A stretch of 64,000 nt of DNA from Sisyra terminalis. Taxonomy: Eukaryota > Arthropoda > Insecta > Neuroptera > Sisyridae. This document shows, in pieces, positions 25,771 through 38,260 of this stretch. The translations under genes were made by a program, and so were the position numbers. Each line of letters begins with the position of its first letter. The first letter of the stretch is position 1. The notes beneath the pieces were generated by a model that ran no database searches, was not told the origin of the DNA, and was given only the letters and a program-made list of their open reading frames with translations. Location: positions 51,473,080-51,537,079 of the forward strand of contig OY292276.1 in assembly GCA_958496175.1 (NCBI GenBank), read 5' to 3'.

Positions 25771-28639
25771 TTTTTAAGTAAATAAAATTACAACATTCGG
25801 TAGGCTGAATGATTTTTAACGGAAATATGAACAACAAATTGGTGAAACAAAATATTTTTTTGATTATTTCTGTAATTCATTGTTTAAACATTGTGTTGGA
25901 GTTAATGATTAAATTAAATAAGAGCAAAAATGTATTTTTAATTGTCCAATTTTAAAGTAGGTACGACTTACACAATATGTGGTATTAGGTTGTATAATTC
26001 GTATTATTTTCGTGTTCATAACTTTTATAAATTTTAACCAATTTAGACGATTTTTTGAAATTTTATTTAAATACATAGCAATAACGGGAACAGAAGAATA
26101 TTTCTACAAATAATTTAAATTTTTTCTATAGATCCTACGATTTATACTTATATTTTCTTAGTGGGTACGACTTGCGCAACTTAACTCAATTAACCTAACA
26201 AAATAACGAATTTTTATATAACTTGAATTAATCTTTAACAAATTTTTCACTAAAGAAATCATTTTAAAAAAATCTCGAATTTTCAAAAGCTGTTTGATTT
26301 TTATTTTTTTTTTTATTTTTTATAATCCGATAGAATTGTTTGCTTGACTGAATTCTGCTATAAAGCTATTCAAGTAGGCATACATAGTCGAAAGCTTACG
26401 ATTGGCGCTTCTATGACAACCATCGCACTTTCACTAAAACCCTGTTTTTCCACCCCCAAGAGAATTCCCTCACACACATCGAATTGTTTTCGTCAATATT
26501 TCATACAAATCCCAAAATAAAAATCAAATCAAAGAAGTAATTTGTGGCCAATAAAAAAAAGGAACTTAATATTTAAGGGTGAGTTGATGTTAAAAAAATT
26601 TCAACAAGTTTTTTTTTTGAAGGGGATGAAGATTAAGTTTTAAATTATTTTTTTGAAATTGATAAAAAATAATTGTTATAATTTAAAAGACGATTTCATA
26701 CCTATTGATATTTGTAATGGGTTTTTACCTTTTTCAATAAAGCCTGGAATAACGGGACTAACTCCTTGTGCTTCAACACTTGGCAATCCTGTCGTTCCGC
26801 TTCACTGCATACTATATTTTTGAATCAAATCAGTTAAGCGTGGGACACAATTCGGGATCGGTCATATGTGAAATAGCGTGTATGGTGAGAGTCGCCTGGG
26901 CGTTCTCTATAAGTACCTACAGGAAGAATAAAAGACGAAACGTGTTAAACCACTATAATAACCTAAATAGACAACGTTTGAATACGACCCACTTATGTCA
27001 TTTTATTTGGAATTCTATAAAAAAAATCACAAATATAAGACGCAAACGGTTTTTTACGTATAAATAACTTTGTGCCTTGCCATTTTTAAGAAGAAATAGA
27101 TTTGGGGAAAGATTCGACGAAAAATACCCTTTAAAATCCTGGATTTTTAGAGTTTTAATGAAATTTATAAAAGAGATTTTTGTGTTATTGGAAAGATGAA
27201 AAAAAAAACCGGAATGAAAAAATTCAAACACAATTCGGGAAATTGAATTCGAGCGTGGTGACATCCACACAACAGTGGTGAGGACAATTTTTGTGTACTA
27301 TAGGATTATCTCTTGATAATGATAGCATTCGCCGGTTTTTTTTTTTGCGACTCACATGTTGTTCATTAGTTCACTATTGATTCAATGATGTAAATATTCC
27401 GTGTTATTGGTAGAGCTTTCTAAATAAATGCTCGTTTTTTGACTTTGTTTTTGCATTTATTTGTACTGAATATAACGCTAACATTCGTTAATTATTTAGT
27501 TGAATGCTCTCTTATTATATCAGATGAAACAAAAAAAAAACAAAGCTCATTCGTGTTCGTTTTTCCTATAACTGGCAAAATAGAAATGATTTTCAAGGAA
27601 AAAGCTCCATTAGGTAAAAAATTATTAGTTCGAGAAATAATTTTACAAATGAAAATGAATAACGAATGTTAACAGTTTTCTCTGATAATTTTTTTTCCTA
27701 TTTCATTTATGAATATTTATAAAAATTGTAATACCTTTTTCCCAAAACTTACAAAAATTACTTTTATACTAAATAAACTTTTATTACAACAAGCAAATAT
27801 GAATTTAAGCACAGTTTTCTTTGGCAATTTACACATATTTTATAATTCAAATACTAATGTAAAATTACTTACATTTTTTATCCAAATTGAGCTTTTTCTA
27901 AGGAAAAATTATTAACAAATGCACATTACGATTTTTAATTGTTTATAACAATTAAAGTTAAAGTTAATTTTAATTGAATCTCAGGGTCGGGCTGGCTAAA
28001 CAAAGGATGAATTGGAATTTTTTTGATCTCAAAAATTTGTAAGGCATTCCTGGGTTTTTTAGGGTAAAAGTTAAAATTTGGTAATTTTTTTGCTCTTTGG
28101 ATTAAACTTTTCAATAAAATCTTCTGGTTCAAAAGTTTGATGCCAGTCTGACTCTTATGATAATTGGCAGTAAAACAAGAAGAATGGTAAGGTCTTGAAA
28201 ATTCCTTACCAGAAAATTAATATTTTTTTTGGGTTGAAATGCTTAAAAAATCTAAGAAAGTTTAACTTTTTAGACTTGGGTTTATTCGAAATGTTCAAAT
28301 ATATTTCATTGACCTAAAGTGTTAACCTGTTAAGTCCATTTTAACAAATTTAACAGGGAAACGTAAAAAATGAACGTAACCTTCATAAGTTAGAACATAA
28401 AGTAGGTTTACGCTTCACGTTATACTATAAAATTTCTATATTTGAAGTGATTCATAAGTTTGTCACTCGATAAAATTTTATATTCCGTACCTAGTGGAAC
28501 AAATTTTCAAAATAATTGCCTTTCAATAACTATACATTTTTGCCATATTTTTGACAATTTATGGACACAATGTTAAATTGTTCATTTTTTGATCAAAATC
28601 CGTCTTCAAGTCTTTTTTGTTAAAGTGCATTTCCCATCA

Positions 28640-29340
28640 ACGTAAAAAAATAATAATGCCTCAAGTATATCTTTCACATATATTTCTATGTAGCCAGGGG
28701 AATTACCATGCATCAAGATTACTTTGTGTTGCCTATTTTGATATTTTGGTTATTTTTTGCGCTAAAACTTGGTTCAAATCTACTATCACAAGTAGTTGTT
28801 ACGTTTTATTACCATTTTCATCTAACAACTCTAAAAATTAATTTTTTTAAATCATCCTAAGAAGTATGTAAGCATTTAAATGTTCTCTGTTTAAAAACTT
28901 AAATTTTGTTGTCAAAATCCTTAAAAAATTTAACTTTTGAGACATGGTATCAATTAGAATTATTGCTAAGTTCATATATATTTGTTTTTTGAAACTCCTA
29001 TTACAATAATGTAGGTACTGGAGTGATAATAATAATCTGAAGAAGTCAAGTTTGTCAAGTTTGAGAATAAACCGTATGCAAATTCTCAAATTGAGTGCCT
29101 CAATTATATCCTTCACATACTTTTCTGTGTAGCCAGGGGAATTACAATGTATCAAGATCACTTTGTATTGCCTATTTGGATATTCTGGCCGTTTTTCGAG
29201 CTAAAGCTTGATTGAAATCTACTATCGCAAGTTATTGTTACGCTTTATTATCATTTTTATCCACCAACTCTAAAAAAATATTGTTTTTAAACCTTTTCGG
29301 TGGTTTTTCACGTTCTTCGTGCTCCACGCGATTTTCGATT
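28640..29340 (-). pseudogene. mariner-like transposase remnants, two copies
   Basis: Two related blocks (28676-28830 and 29105-29290) read on the minus strand. Each has an N-terminal piece, such as LELLDENGNKT and, in the right copy, EEREKPPKRFKN, which fits the helix-turn-helix region of irritans-type mariners, followed closely by KVIL-H-NSPGY, the second catalytic-site region. The middle of the transposase is missing from both, and stops interrupt them. Confidence 0.5.
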
Positions 29341-29660
29341 ACCATATTCAATGTTTTAAAACTTCTTAAAACACTAAGATGTCCTCAAAACATGTTCACC
29401 ATAAGTAGAATAGAATTCGATGCATTTGATGCAAATGATATTAGAAAACCAATGCTGTCCAAGAATCGTACTTTTAAGGCACAAAACTCGGCAAATTCAA
29501 TGGCTTTTCAAAATTATGAAGTCATAAGTAATTTAAATTTTTGCGAATTGAAAATCATTATCAAATATCACAACTTTAAAAAAAATGCTTCAATAACATG
29601 GTTTGGTAAATCCTTCTTTAGCTACCAAGCTACCACCAATACTTATTGGCAAATTCCGGT

Positions 29661-29690
29661 TTCATATTAACATAGTTATGTTAATATGAA
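29661..29690. repeat. Perfect 14-bp stem palindrome
   Basis: TTCATATTAACATA, GT, TATGTTAATATGAA: an uninterrupted inverted repeat just after the mariner-like block. Confidence 0.9.
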
Positions 29691-29706
29691 ATTATTATTA
29701 TTATAT

Positions 29707-29758
29707 GAAAATTTAATATTTTTTTTTACTAGTTAGTAAAAAAAAATATTAAATTTTC
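29707..29758. repeat. Perfect 24-bp stem palindrome
   Basis: GAAAATTTAATATTTTTTTT with ACT pairs exactly with AGT followed by its complement around a four-base loop (AGTT). Possibly a collapsed pair of element ends. Confidence 0.9.
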
Positions 29759-30297
29759 TACTTTAGTTGGTCAAATTCCATGATACCAACTTAACTATCC
29801 CTAATCTTTATATTGAAGGTACTAATTAATCAAAATTAGCAAACTAATTGTTTTTTGAATTTCTTATTTATATGAACTTTTTGGTTTAATTCTTTTGTTT
29901 TTAGGCAAATATCAGTCATTTGTCCATTTTTTTGTATAGAATTCCATTGTTCAATTGACATACGTATAATATGAAGCCTATTGTAAGCCTTTATTGCAAA
30001 CTTAAAGATTGAAAATCACTTACATCTAAAATAATCTCCGATTCTGTAATCAAAGATTTTTCCGTTTTCCATTTACAAATTTATAAAACTTTTTACTGCA
30101 CAAATTCACACCACAATTTAAACTTTAACCACACAATACTTTAATACGAAATCAAAATTAATCAAATTTCTCGATACTAATAACATTATGCAATTACTTA
30201 ATATGTAATGATAGCGTCCGTTGGTCAAAGATCGGCATGAGAGTTTTATTCAACATATTCAATTTTTACCGCAGAAAGTTAATCACTCATTACCAAA

Positions 30298-31137
30298 AAT
30301 TGAATTAAAATACTTTTGAAAACGTTTTTCTATTAAATAAACCGATTTAAATGAATATTTTCCCGAGTTTACACGCAAAACTTATGACATTGCACTGCAT
30401 ATGCATCAGATCGCGTCCCTGATTTTCATTTGTTTTTTTAATTGTTGACTACATTGGTATTGCAGTGGTGGGAAAAAAAAGTTACTAAATGCTATGAAAA
30501 ATACACTAAAACTTTGATGAACCATAGCTGTGATTTTTTATTATTTTTTTACTTTGCATTTTTTCGTACCATATCTTCCTTAATAATTTGGTTTGAAAAT
30601 GAAAAATTAAGAACTTCTTAATGAAATGCGGGTTTTTCTTTTACCATATAGCAATTGAGTAAAGTTGGTTTTCAAGTAAAAAAACAACGAGAAATAAACA
30701 GTTATACACTGAATACAATAAATAAATTAAAATACTTTACAAAACGTTTTTCTAACAAATTAACCGATTTAAATGTGTATTTTCCCGAGTTTACATGCAA
30801 AAATTATGACATCGCACTGCATAATGCATCGGATCGCGTCCCTGATTTTCATTTGTTTTTTTAATTGTTGATTGCATTGGTATTGCAATGGTGAAAAAAA
30901 AAGTTACTAAAAGCTATTGAAAATGCCCTAAAACCTTGTTGAACCATAACATTTGCAATAACCATTGCATTTTTTCATACTATATTTTATTTTTACTAAT
31001 TTTGTTCTAAAATTTTGATTAAAATTGAAAAATTAAAAGCTTCTTAATAAAATGCGTTTTTTTCCTTTACTATATAACCATTGAGTAAAATTAGTATCCA
31101 AGTAAAAAAAAAAATATTAGAAAGAAATTATAGAAAG
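30298..31137. repeat. Two-copy tandem repeat, about 423 bp
   Basis: GATCGCGTCCCTGATTTTCA occurs at 30409 and 30832, with long matching flanks on both sides, including ACGTTTTTCTA and CATTGGTATTGCA. The second copy runs directly into the LINE fragment that follows. Confidence 0.85.
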
Positions 31138-31139
31138 TT

Positions 31140-31425
31140 ATTTGGTATAAGGATGAGAGTTTCTGGAGTTTTCCTTATTAGATTTACCTTACTAAATGCT
31201 CCATTTTATGTCACAAATGGAATAATTTTCAAATATCTTAACATCCCTTATACTCCCAAACTGATTTCCGACAGATTCATTAGATTCCACGATAAATTAT
31301 TCTCCCATTCAATCCAGAACTTCAAATTCTTTCCTCTACTCGGCTCCCGAAAAATCCTCCACGTCGCCTATATCGATGGTGGCCTAGAAATCTCCTTCCA
31401 AACTAGAGAGTACCAGTGCTGGTAG
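31140..31425 (+). pseudogene. jockey-like LINE C-terminal fragment
   Basis: One open frame reads LLNAPFYVTNGIIFKYLNIP and then DRFIRFHDKLFSHS, matching the C-terminal tail region of jockey-clade pol proteins (NAPWYVSN, LKIP, R-Y-L). It ends near a TAG at 31423. Short and isolated. Confidence 0.6.
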
Positions 31426-31624
31426 GAGCCTCTTATAAAGATATCAATATGTTTTATTGGACTCTTGATTTGTTTTCAATTCAAAAGTCTCTTAATTTTT
31501 AAGTTATAACTAATTTGCTAAATGTATTATATACATAATATGTAAACCGATTGCAAATTAATAAAAAAATTCATACTTTTAATTTAAGGTATTAGCTACT
31601 AGCTAGCGCTAATACAATAAGATA

Positions 31625-31746
31625 TTTTTATTGTTATTTACCGTCACTTTATAGCTATTAAGGTATTAAGCGACTCTAGGGTTAATAAAAATCCGTATAG
31701 CAAGAAATATCAAAAATTTTCTCGATACGAGATTCGAACCCAACAC
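31625..31746 (-). repeat. tRNA-derived SINE copy, tail and B box
   Basis: Reverse copy of the element at 9293: GAGATTCGAACC is an intact B box complement, then CTAGGGTTAATAAAAATCCG and TATTTACCGTCAC. The A-box part is not recognisable, so the copy is truncated at its head. Confidence 0.7.
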
Positions 31747-32988
31747 AATAAGCTCACAATAAATATTACTAAACTTTACAACAGTGTCCGACCTAACTTT
31801 CGGTTTCGGCTGTTGTCAAGCCGAAACAATGACCGATACCGAAACTGAATTCGTGAGATAAAAATGTTAAAATATTATAATTTTTTTTCACTAATTGTTT
31901 GATTTTTCGATTATGAATAGTGATAACAATCAGTTCATTAAAATTTTGTTTAATATTTTTTTCAGTTCGAAAGTAAACTGATCAAAGTTTAGATGAAATT
32001 ATTTTGTTTTTATGATATAGGAAAGAAACTTTCTATTTTGTGTACTAAAGCATATAAGGTATAAAAGTAATTTTGGATGGTAACTTTCTTTATAATTTTA
32101 TGTTATTGGTGACTAATATTAAAAAGAAGTTTAAGGTGCATTTTTTTAAAACAAACCCCTTATTTCAGCATAAATAATTTATTTGAAATTAGAAAAGATA
32201 GTAATAAGTTATATTAATGATTGGTTCAAATATTAGAGACTAAATAATTAATGAATACCTATAGAATTTAAAAGTGAAGACTGACTTAATATGATTAGCT
32301 TTTATTTCTACGAAAACATTACCTCATATGGAAGTTTCGGTTTCGGCCGGACACTACTTTACAATGGTACAATTTGAAGTTTGTCTTAGCATCGAGAACT
32401 ATATACATTCTGGTATACATGTTTGCATATCATATGTGAAATTCAATACGTAAAAAAATTTGATGAAATTTTAATTTTTTATAATAATTTGATAAAAATA
32501 TCCTATTGCAGTATTACATCATTAACTAAAGTGAAATATGACAAAACAAATTTAATTAATTAAATTGCAAATTGATAAATATTGTTTACTACAAATGATA
32601 AATTTAAAAATTAGTTCAAATTTTCAATGCGATGTTTAAAATATTAAAAAAAAATAACATCAACATAACAATTTTTTATTCAGCTACGATAAAACTAATT
32701 AACAGTTGTATTTTTAACTCTTAAAAATTCCAATTAATTCAATTTAATATGAAGTATTGAACTCGTGATATTTATAATTGGTGGTTTCTGTTTGGCAGTG
32801 ATGTTGGAAACTACCCCCTTGTAATCTAAATGCACATTTCCCTCACATTCATTCAATTAATTATCTCCGAAATAAAAAGCAATACTTGTAAAACAAGAAC
32901 GCTAGTGCATAGTGACTAGTTTATGATAATTCAAACTTAATTACGAGCGAAAATAAAAATTAACCACTCCGTTTTGTAATACATATTG

Positions 32989-33013
32989 ATGGTGATGGTG
33001 GTGGTGGTGGTGA
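32989..33013. repeat. (GGT)n microsatellite
   Basis: Imperfect GATGGT then five GGT triplets. Confidence 0.9.
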
Positions 33014-33059
33014 ATTGTGGGATTGCACGTGGTGCACAATACAAATTAATTCGGGGAAT

Positions 33060-33400
33060 GAAGAATATTGCACAATAAATTCGCCTCAGCTTTGAGTCCT
33101 AACCCTCTCCCGGTCTCTCCTGGTTAACTAGCTTACATCGCTGATCCCTTAGCGTTCTTTCTCTGCGCGTTATTACCGCGTATTCTTCAAGATTAACCAT
33201 GCGGAAGTTCAACACCTCACCCATTGTATACCCCATGTGAACACCACCATCGGTCTATCGCATTTTTCGCCTGCCGTCAATCGTTCTTTTACACCCCCCT
33301 TTTTTATAATACCGAGAGAAAAAAATTCATATGTAAACGTGTGTATGTTCTCGACAAATTACCACTTGTATTATACTATACCGCAAATTATACAACCCCA
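33060..33400. promoter_or_regulatory. Higher-GC intronic island, candidate enhancer
   Basis: Less AT-rich, non-repetitive block just after the GGT run and about 0.35 kb before the Helitron. It contains C-rich tracts and no protein-like frame. Regulatory function is inference. Confidence 0.25.
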
Positions 33401-33755
33401 TCCGTCCGGAATTGCAAATAATATATATTTTTACCCCAATATGATTGCACGTTTGGTCTGGTTAAAATCTACATGATAATTTCAGTTTGACTTCGCGATT
33501 TTCAATCGAATTTATATCATTTTTTTGGTGAAGATTGCAATAAATACGTGGCGGCTATCAATGGTCGGGAAAAAGCTCTACTTTTGTTTACTTGGTAGAG
33601 GATAAGAGGGTAAAATCAATTAACCCTTTCCTTGACTATTTAGTCTGAGCTTTATACTTAGGTGATAATCTTTTCATATCTTCCTTGATGTCGATTTAGT
33701 ACATATTATTTCGAATCACATAACTCAAATTTTTGTATTCTATCTTTGTATTTTA

Positions 33756-35111
33756 TCTATTATTATAAAGAGGAAAGATTTGATTGTTTGTTTGCTTTGA
33801 ATAGGCTCCGAAACTACTTGACCGATTTGAAAAACTCTTTCACTGTTGGGAAGCTACACTATTTCCGGTGAACATAGCCTATATTAAATTTTCAAAAAAG
33901 TTAGGGATCCATACTAAAACTTCAATAATGTGTGAAAAAATTACCAAAAAATCTTACGTAAAAACTGAAGGATGAAAAAAAATTTACTTTAGATAGGCGA
34001 GTCATCATTGCAAAGGTATTTAAAAGTTAAAAAAAGATCTGTATTAATATTTTAAGTTAAACTAATAAAAAGCACAGTAATTTAATTTAAAGTACAAAAA
34101 ATTGCCTTTTTAAAATATAAATGTTTTTATAGATAATAATCTGACAGTAAACTTTTTTTTTACAAAATTGTTGTAAATAGATCTTTAGGGTTGCGCAGGC
34201 AGGAAATATTAACGAAAAAAATGTAATAGTAATAACAATAATAATTACAGTAATAAAGCTTAAAGTAAATACGTTTTTAAAACCGTGCATATATAAAATG
34301 GTGTACTTATATACTCCTCTGACTGATGAAATTTTAATATTCGGTGTATTCCTTATAGGAAGTAGGCATGTGATAAGATTTTTTTTTTGAAAATTCCTAC
34401 CCTTACAGACAAGGGTGGATTCAAGATTTTTACCTTAGGGAGGGGGGGCAATATATTTTATTTGCAAGTGCGTGAAAGGGATCGCGAAAAAATTCGCAAT
34501 TCCAGCCAGAAATCATCATGATGATAAAAGAAATTTAAAATCCTCTTCCAACAAAAGACATACGCCAAATCGTGTATGGTGAACTCTGGACTATCCAATA
34601 TGGTTTAATTATATAGTTGAAATTCAGATATTTCAATAATAAGTTTGAAAATAATGGTTATACATGGTTATGGAAGAACTGGGTTTCGTGCAATTGTACA
34701 AATTTCAATTTCGCGGTTGTGTTGTACAGTGCAATAGTGTAATAGTTTTTGGAAAAAGGTTCAATCCGGAATCGAAAAAGGGAGATGGGGTTATTTTGAC
34801 GCGAGTATTTTGATAATTTTCGACTTTTTTTAGTCATAATTAAGACCGAATTTATTGAACTTGGCGATATTTTTTATTTATGCATAGATGCTGATTAATT
34901 TACGGAGTGTTTGGTTAACGGTAGGTATACCTACCGTAGATTCAATGAAAACTAATTGATTATTGCATAGAACTATTTTATTCTTTGCAACAGTTTATTA
35001 TATGTGTCTTTTTCAAGAGTGTGAAGTGTTTTTAAGTATGATTATATATTTCGTAAAAGAAATAAGAAAAATAAAAAACGTTACGCAGACGAAGTCGCGG
35101 AGATCAGCTAG
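33756..35111 (+). mobile_element. Non-autonomous Helitron (1356 bp)
   Basis: Starts TCTATTATTATAAAGAGGAA, followed by ATAGGCTCCGAAACTACTTG, the 5' end of a Helitron group widespread in insects. Ends in CTAG at 35108-35111, preceded by a hairpin (CGCAGAC, GAA, GTCGCG). It sits between an A (33755) and a T (35112), the expected target with no duplication. No Rep or helicase coding sequence is present. Confidence 0.85.
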
Positions 35112-36415
35112 TATTCAATAACTATGAAAACATGATTAGAGACCAGCCTTCAAAATATTCGTAATGAAAGCACAATTATGGCATTATGGTGCATATTTGA
35201 ATGGATCTAAATATCGAGTACTACCATACCATTTTTAGGGGTAACAACTATTTTAAAAAAAGTACCAAGTTAAAATATCCATAACATTAACTGTGATAAA
35301 TACAAAGTAAAAATAAAGTTTTCCTCCCCAAAAATTTTCGTCACGAGCCACCACTGCAATGAGTCTTTCCCGCTAACAATCGTTTGAGGGTTGAAAAGTA
35401 AAAAAAAAAAGAAAAGAAAGTAGAGATAATGGATAATTATTTTCCGATTGTACATCCTCGGAATACAAAAACGATGTTAAAAACGTACTCACGTACTTTG
35501 TTAAGGAAACCTTTCAAGTTTGTTCTTTCACTCTATTTTATCTTCAACTCAACAATCGTGTGAACATTCCTCTTTCATCCACTCTATCTATAATATCCAA
35601 TGCCAATATGTATACCCCGTACACATTTCACATCGAAAATAATAAAAAAAGATTATATATATTTGGGATAATCCGATTTATTATACAAGAATTATTTTTG
35701 AATTTATAGCACTTGGATACGTTTCACAAGTACCTTCTTGAGTGATTCGAAACATTTCGTAGGAAATTAAAATTTTATTTTTCACCATTTGGTGCGTGAG
35801 GGATTGTTAAATAAATCCGATGTATAATTGAAATTATGCCAATAATGTTTCGTTTGAATTTCCTGTACTCTATGTAATCAATAAGACTGCGTAAAACGGT
35901 AAATATTTACGATTTGAATAGTTATAAGTAGTAAGTCGTCCTTTGTATTTAAGTACCCTATTGTAACACCCATATGTTACAAATAGTGAAGAATCTTATT
36001 AACATGAGCCCCTAAATATACACAAATGGATATTGAATTAATGCAGGGTATTTACAATTAAATCCTCCCTAACGTGGCAATTTTTTTCAGACCACCGAAA
36101 ATTTAAGATAAAATTAATTTTTGAACTACTACACATAAGGTAGATAATATGTGAAAAAATTAAAAAGCCTAATCAGTCTTTAAAATAAAGATAGATGAAG
36201 AAATAAAAAAATTATCTTCTATTCTATAAAATAAAGTTTCTATTTGGAAGTAAACTATATTAACTCTAAGTTCTTCTAAAAAACTTAATTGATTTGATAA
36301 GATTTACCACAGGGGGTGGGAAAACTTAATGCTAGTATGATCGACAAATTTTTTTCTTATTTATATGCGACCGACATCGAAAAATGGGTTGAATTAAAAA
36401 CAAATACATATTTAA

Positions 36416-37033
36416 GGGTTTACATGGGTTTAATTGGGGGAAAAACGGCCTATTTTTAAGAATTTGTTTTCCATAAAAGAAAATATAATATTTTATTTAA
36501 ACTTTATACTCTGTAAAACGTACACATTTAAATGTGAAAATCATAGCAGAATCATTCGTGAAAAAAAGTAAAAATTAAAGAAAAAAATATGTATTTTAGT
36601 TAAGACCATAAACTAGAACTTAGACGAAAGAAAGGAAAAAAAGAGTTAAAAATAGATTTGGGTAAAAATTTTTTCAAAAAAGTGCAAATTTCGGTGAAAT
36701 TTGCTATATATATTTTCTTTAAATAGTTGTGATTGAAAAAAAATCATTCGTCCAAGTCCTTGTGAATTGTATTTTGAGGATCTGTGTAAAATTTCATCAA
36801 AATCGGTTGAATGGTTTTCTAGAAATCTTGACAACTAACTTTGAAAACACAGTTTTAAGAAAAACGCAACAATATACAAGCACCTGCGACGTGCTGAGAT
36901 TTTCAAAGCTGTATCTCCTAAACTATTACTCAGATCAACTTGACAATTTAGGACAATATTCTAGAGATATTGTAGAAATTAATAAGATATAATAAAAAAT
37001 CACTTTTAGAAGTCGTGAAACCCTTGTTACCCC
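36416..37033. mobile_element. TTAA-flanked inverted-repeat element (618 bp)
   Basis: Ends GGGTTTACATGGGTTTAAT and CACGAAACCC...GTTACCCC form imperfect inverted repeats, flanked on both sides by TTAA (36412-36415 and 37034-37037). The interior matches, in reverse, the element at 39640. TTAA targets point to a piggyBac-type mobiliser (inference). Non-coding. Confidence 0.6.
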
Positions 37034-37480
37034 TTAAAGAAGTAATAAGTAGAAAGAACTATTTATACGAAGCATAATTTGGGAATCAGTAATATTCATT
37101 GTAGAATAGAAGCGTGTTTAATTTAAAATTAAATTTCATTGTTTGCTTAATTTTTGGTAAACACTCTCAAAGAATTGAAAACCAAAAAAATTATTTATTA
37201 TTTAAACTACAAGCTATCAACCATTTGCCCACCCTTGGTTTACAATATCATTTGGATTTATTTTTCTGAAATGTTGATAATTATTATCCATTTAAATAGA
37301 GCAATCTATACATTTTGAAACTAAATATGGTCTAAAGTATAACTTGAATACTGACATAGTTGGCATAGGTTAAACCAGTGGTTCCCAATGCAAGAGTACT
37401 TATTATAGTCCTCTTAATTTCTAATTTCCGTAAATATATAAATTAAAATCCTGGTTGTTCTCATCCATGGTGTGGTAAAT

Positions 37481-37700
37481 AACTAATAATGTTCTTGGGA
37501 ACTTGGACTCAAATAATAAAATGTTAAATTTTCGAATCATCTCAACGTTTTGTTGGTATGTATTTCCAACTTCTTCAGGAGAATTTTTGAGGTTAACTTC
37601 CTGAAGAAGTTGGAAATAAATACCAACGAAACGTTGAAATGATTTGAAAATTTAACATCTTATTGTTTGAGTCCAAGTTCCCAAGAGCATTATTCATTAT
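37481..37700. repeat. Palindromic unit with paired hairpin motifs
   Basis: The arms are reverse complements: GGGAACTTGGACTCAAATAA at about 37497 is mirrored by the end near 37685. The right arm carries CTGAAGAAGTTGG, a loop, then CCAACGAAACG (37601-37634); the left arm carries the same motif in reverse with one change (CAAAACG). The arms are separated by only about 20 bases. Confidence 0.75.
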
Positions 37701-38037
37701 ATAAATTAAATTTTACTCACACATGGTTAACGCTAGATAAATCCTTTGGTGGAAAATCCACCAAAAAAGTTATGGGTCTAAATAATTTACAATGCCATGC
37801 ATCGATCTTCTAAAGTTTAGTCACAATGATTGTCTTCATTATTCCATAATAATTTATATAAAAATTAATAATAAAAGTTCTCTAAAGGACAAAGTAAGAA
37901 GTTTCTTCTTCAAAGATCAAATAAATCAATTACACTTTTTAGAAGTTCGAGAGTTACTAATACGCTTAAAATGTTATTGTATTCAAAACTAAATTACCAT
38001 TAGATTTGTAAATATAATTGTTAATATTTTGTTGCAG

Positions 38038-38260
38038 GTTTCATCTATTAATCGAGTACTAAGAAATTTAGCGTCCCAGAAAGAACAACAAGCATCTGTA
38101 CAAAGTGAGTCCGTTTACGACAAGCTTCGAATGTTCAATGGTCAGGCTCCCGGATGGGCTTGGTATCCCGGAACTCCACCAACGCCACATTTAGGACTGC
38201 CGCCAAATCCAGCCTCAACCCTGGCTGGCCAACTGGCACGGGAAGATTTACAAAAACGAG
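38038..38260 (+). CDS. toy: toy exon 3: end of paired domain and linker
   Basis: Residues 135-208 plus one base. The acceptor TATTTTGTTGCAG ends at 38037, 27.8 kb after exon 2. It begins [18 protein letters not shown], the last RED helix, then runs into a linker with [16 protein letters not shown] and a Pro-rich stretch, ending REDLQKR. The linker is compact and Toy-like. The donor is GTTCGT at 38261, weaker than the other donors, but it is the only nearby site giving the phase needed by exon 4; GTATAA at 38266 would break the frame. Confidence 0.93.

Larger units (their letters stand above)
10284..38037 (+). other. toy intron 2 (27.8 kb)
   Basis: Interval between the two paired-domain exons. 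Apart from the transposon remnants listed separately it is AT-rich sequence without recognisable host exons. 10284-12170, 12740-14270, 15075-17800, 19240-20590, 22410-23750, 25780-28600, 31750-33000 and 35120-36400 hold nothing I can name beyond simple A/T runs. Higher-GC segments near 17820-18110, 22085-22400 and 33060-33320 stand out. Confidence 0.85.

Noticed and set aside
29212..29670. 152-codon open frame on the plus strand
   Set aside because: Antisense to the mariner-like remnant; no similarity in its own frame.
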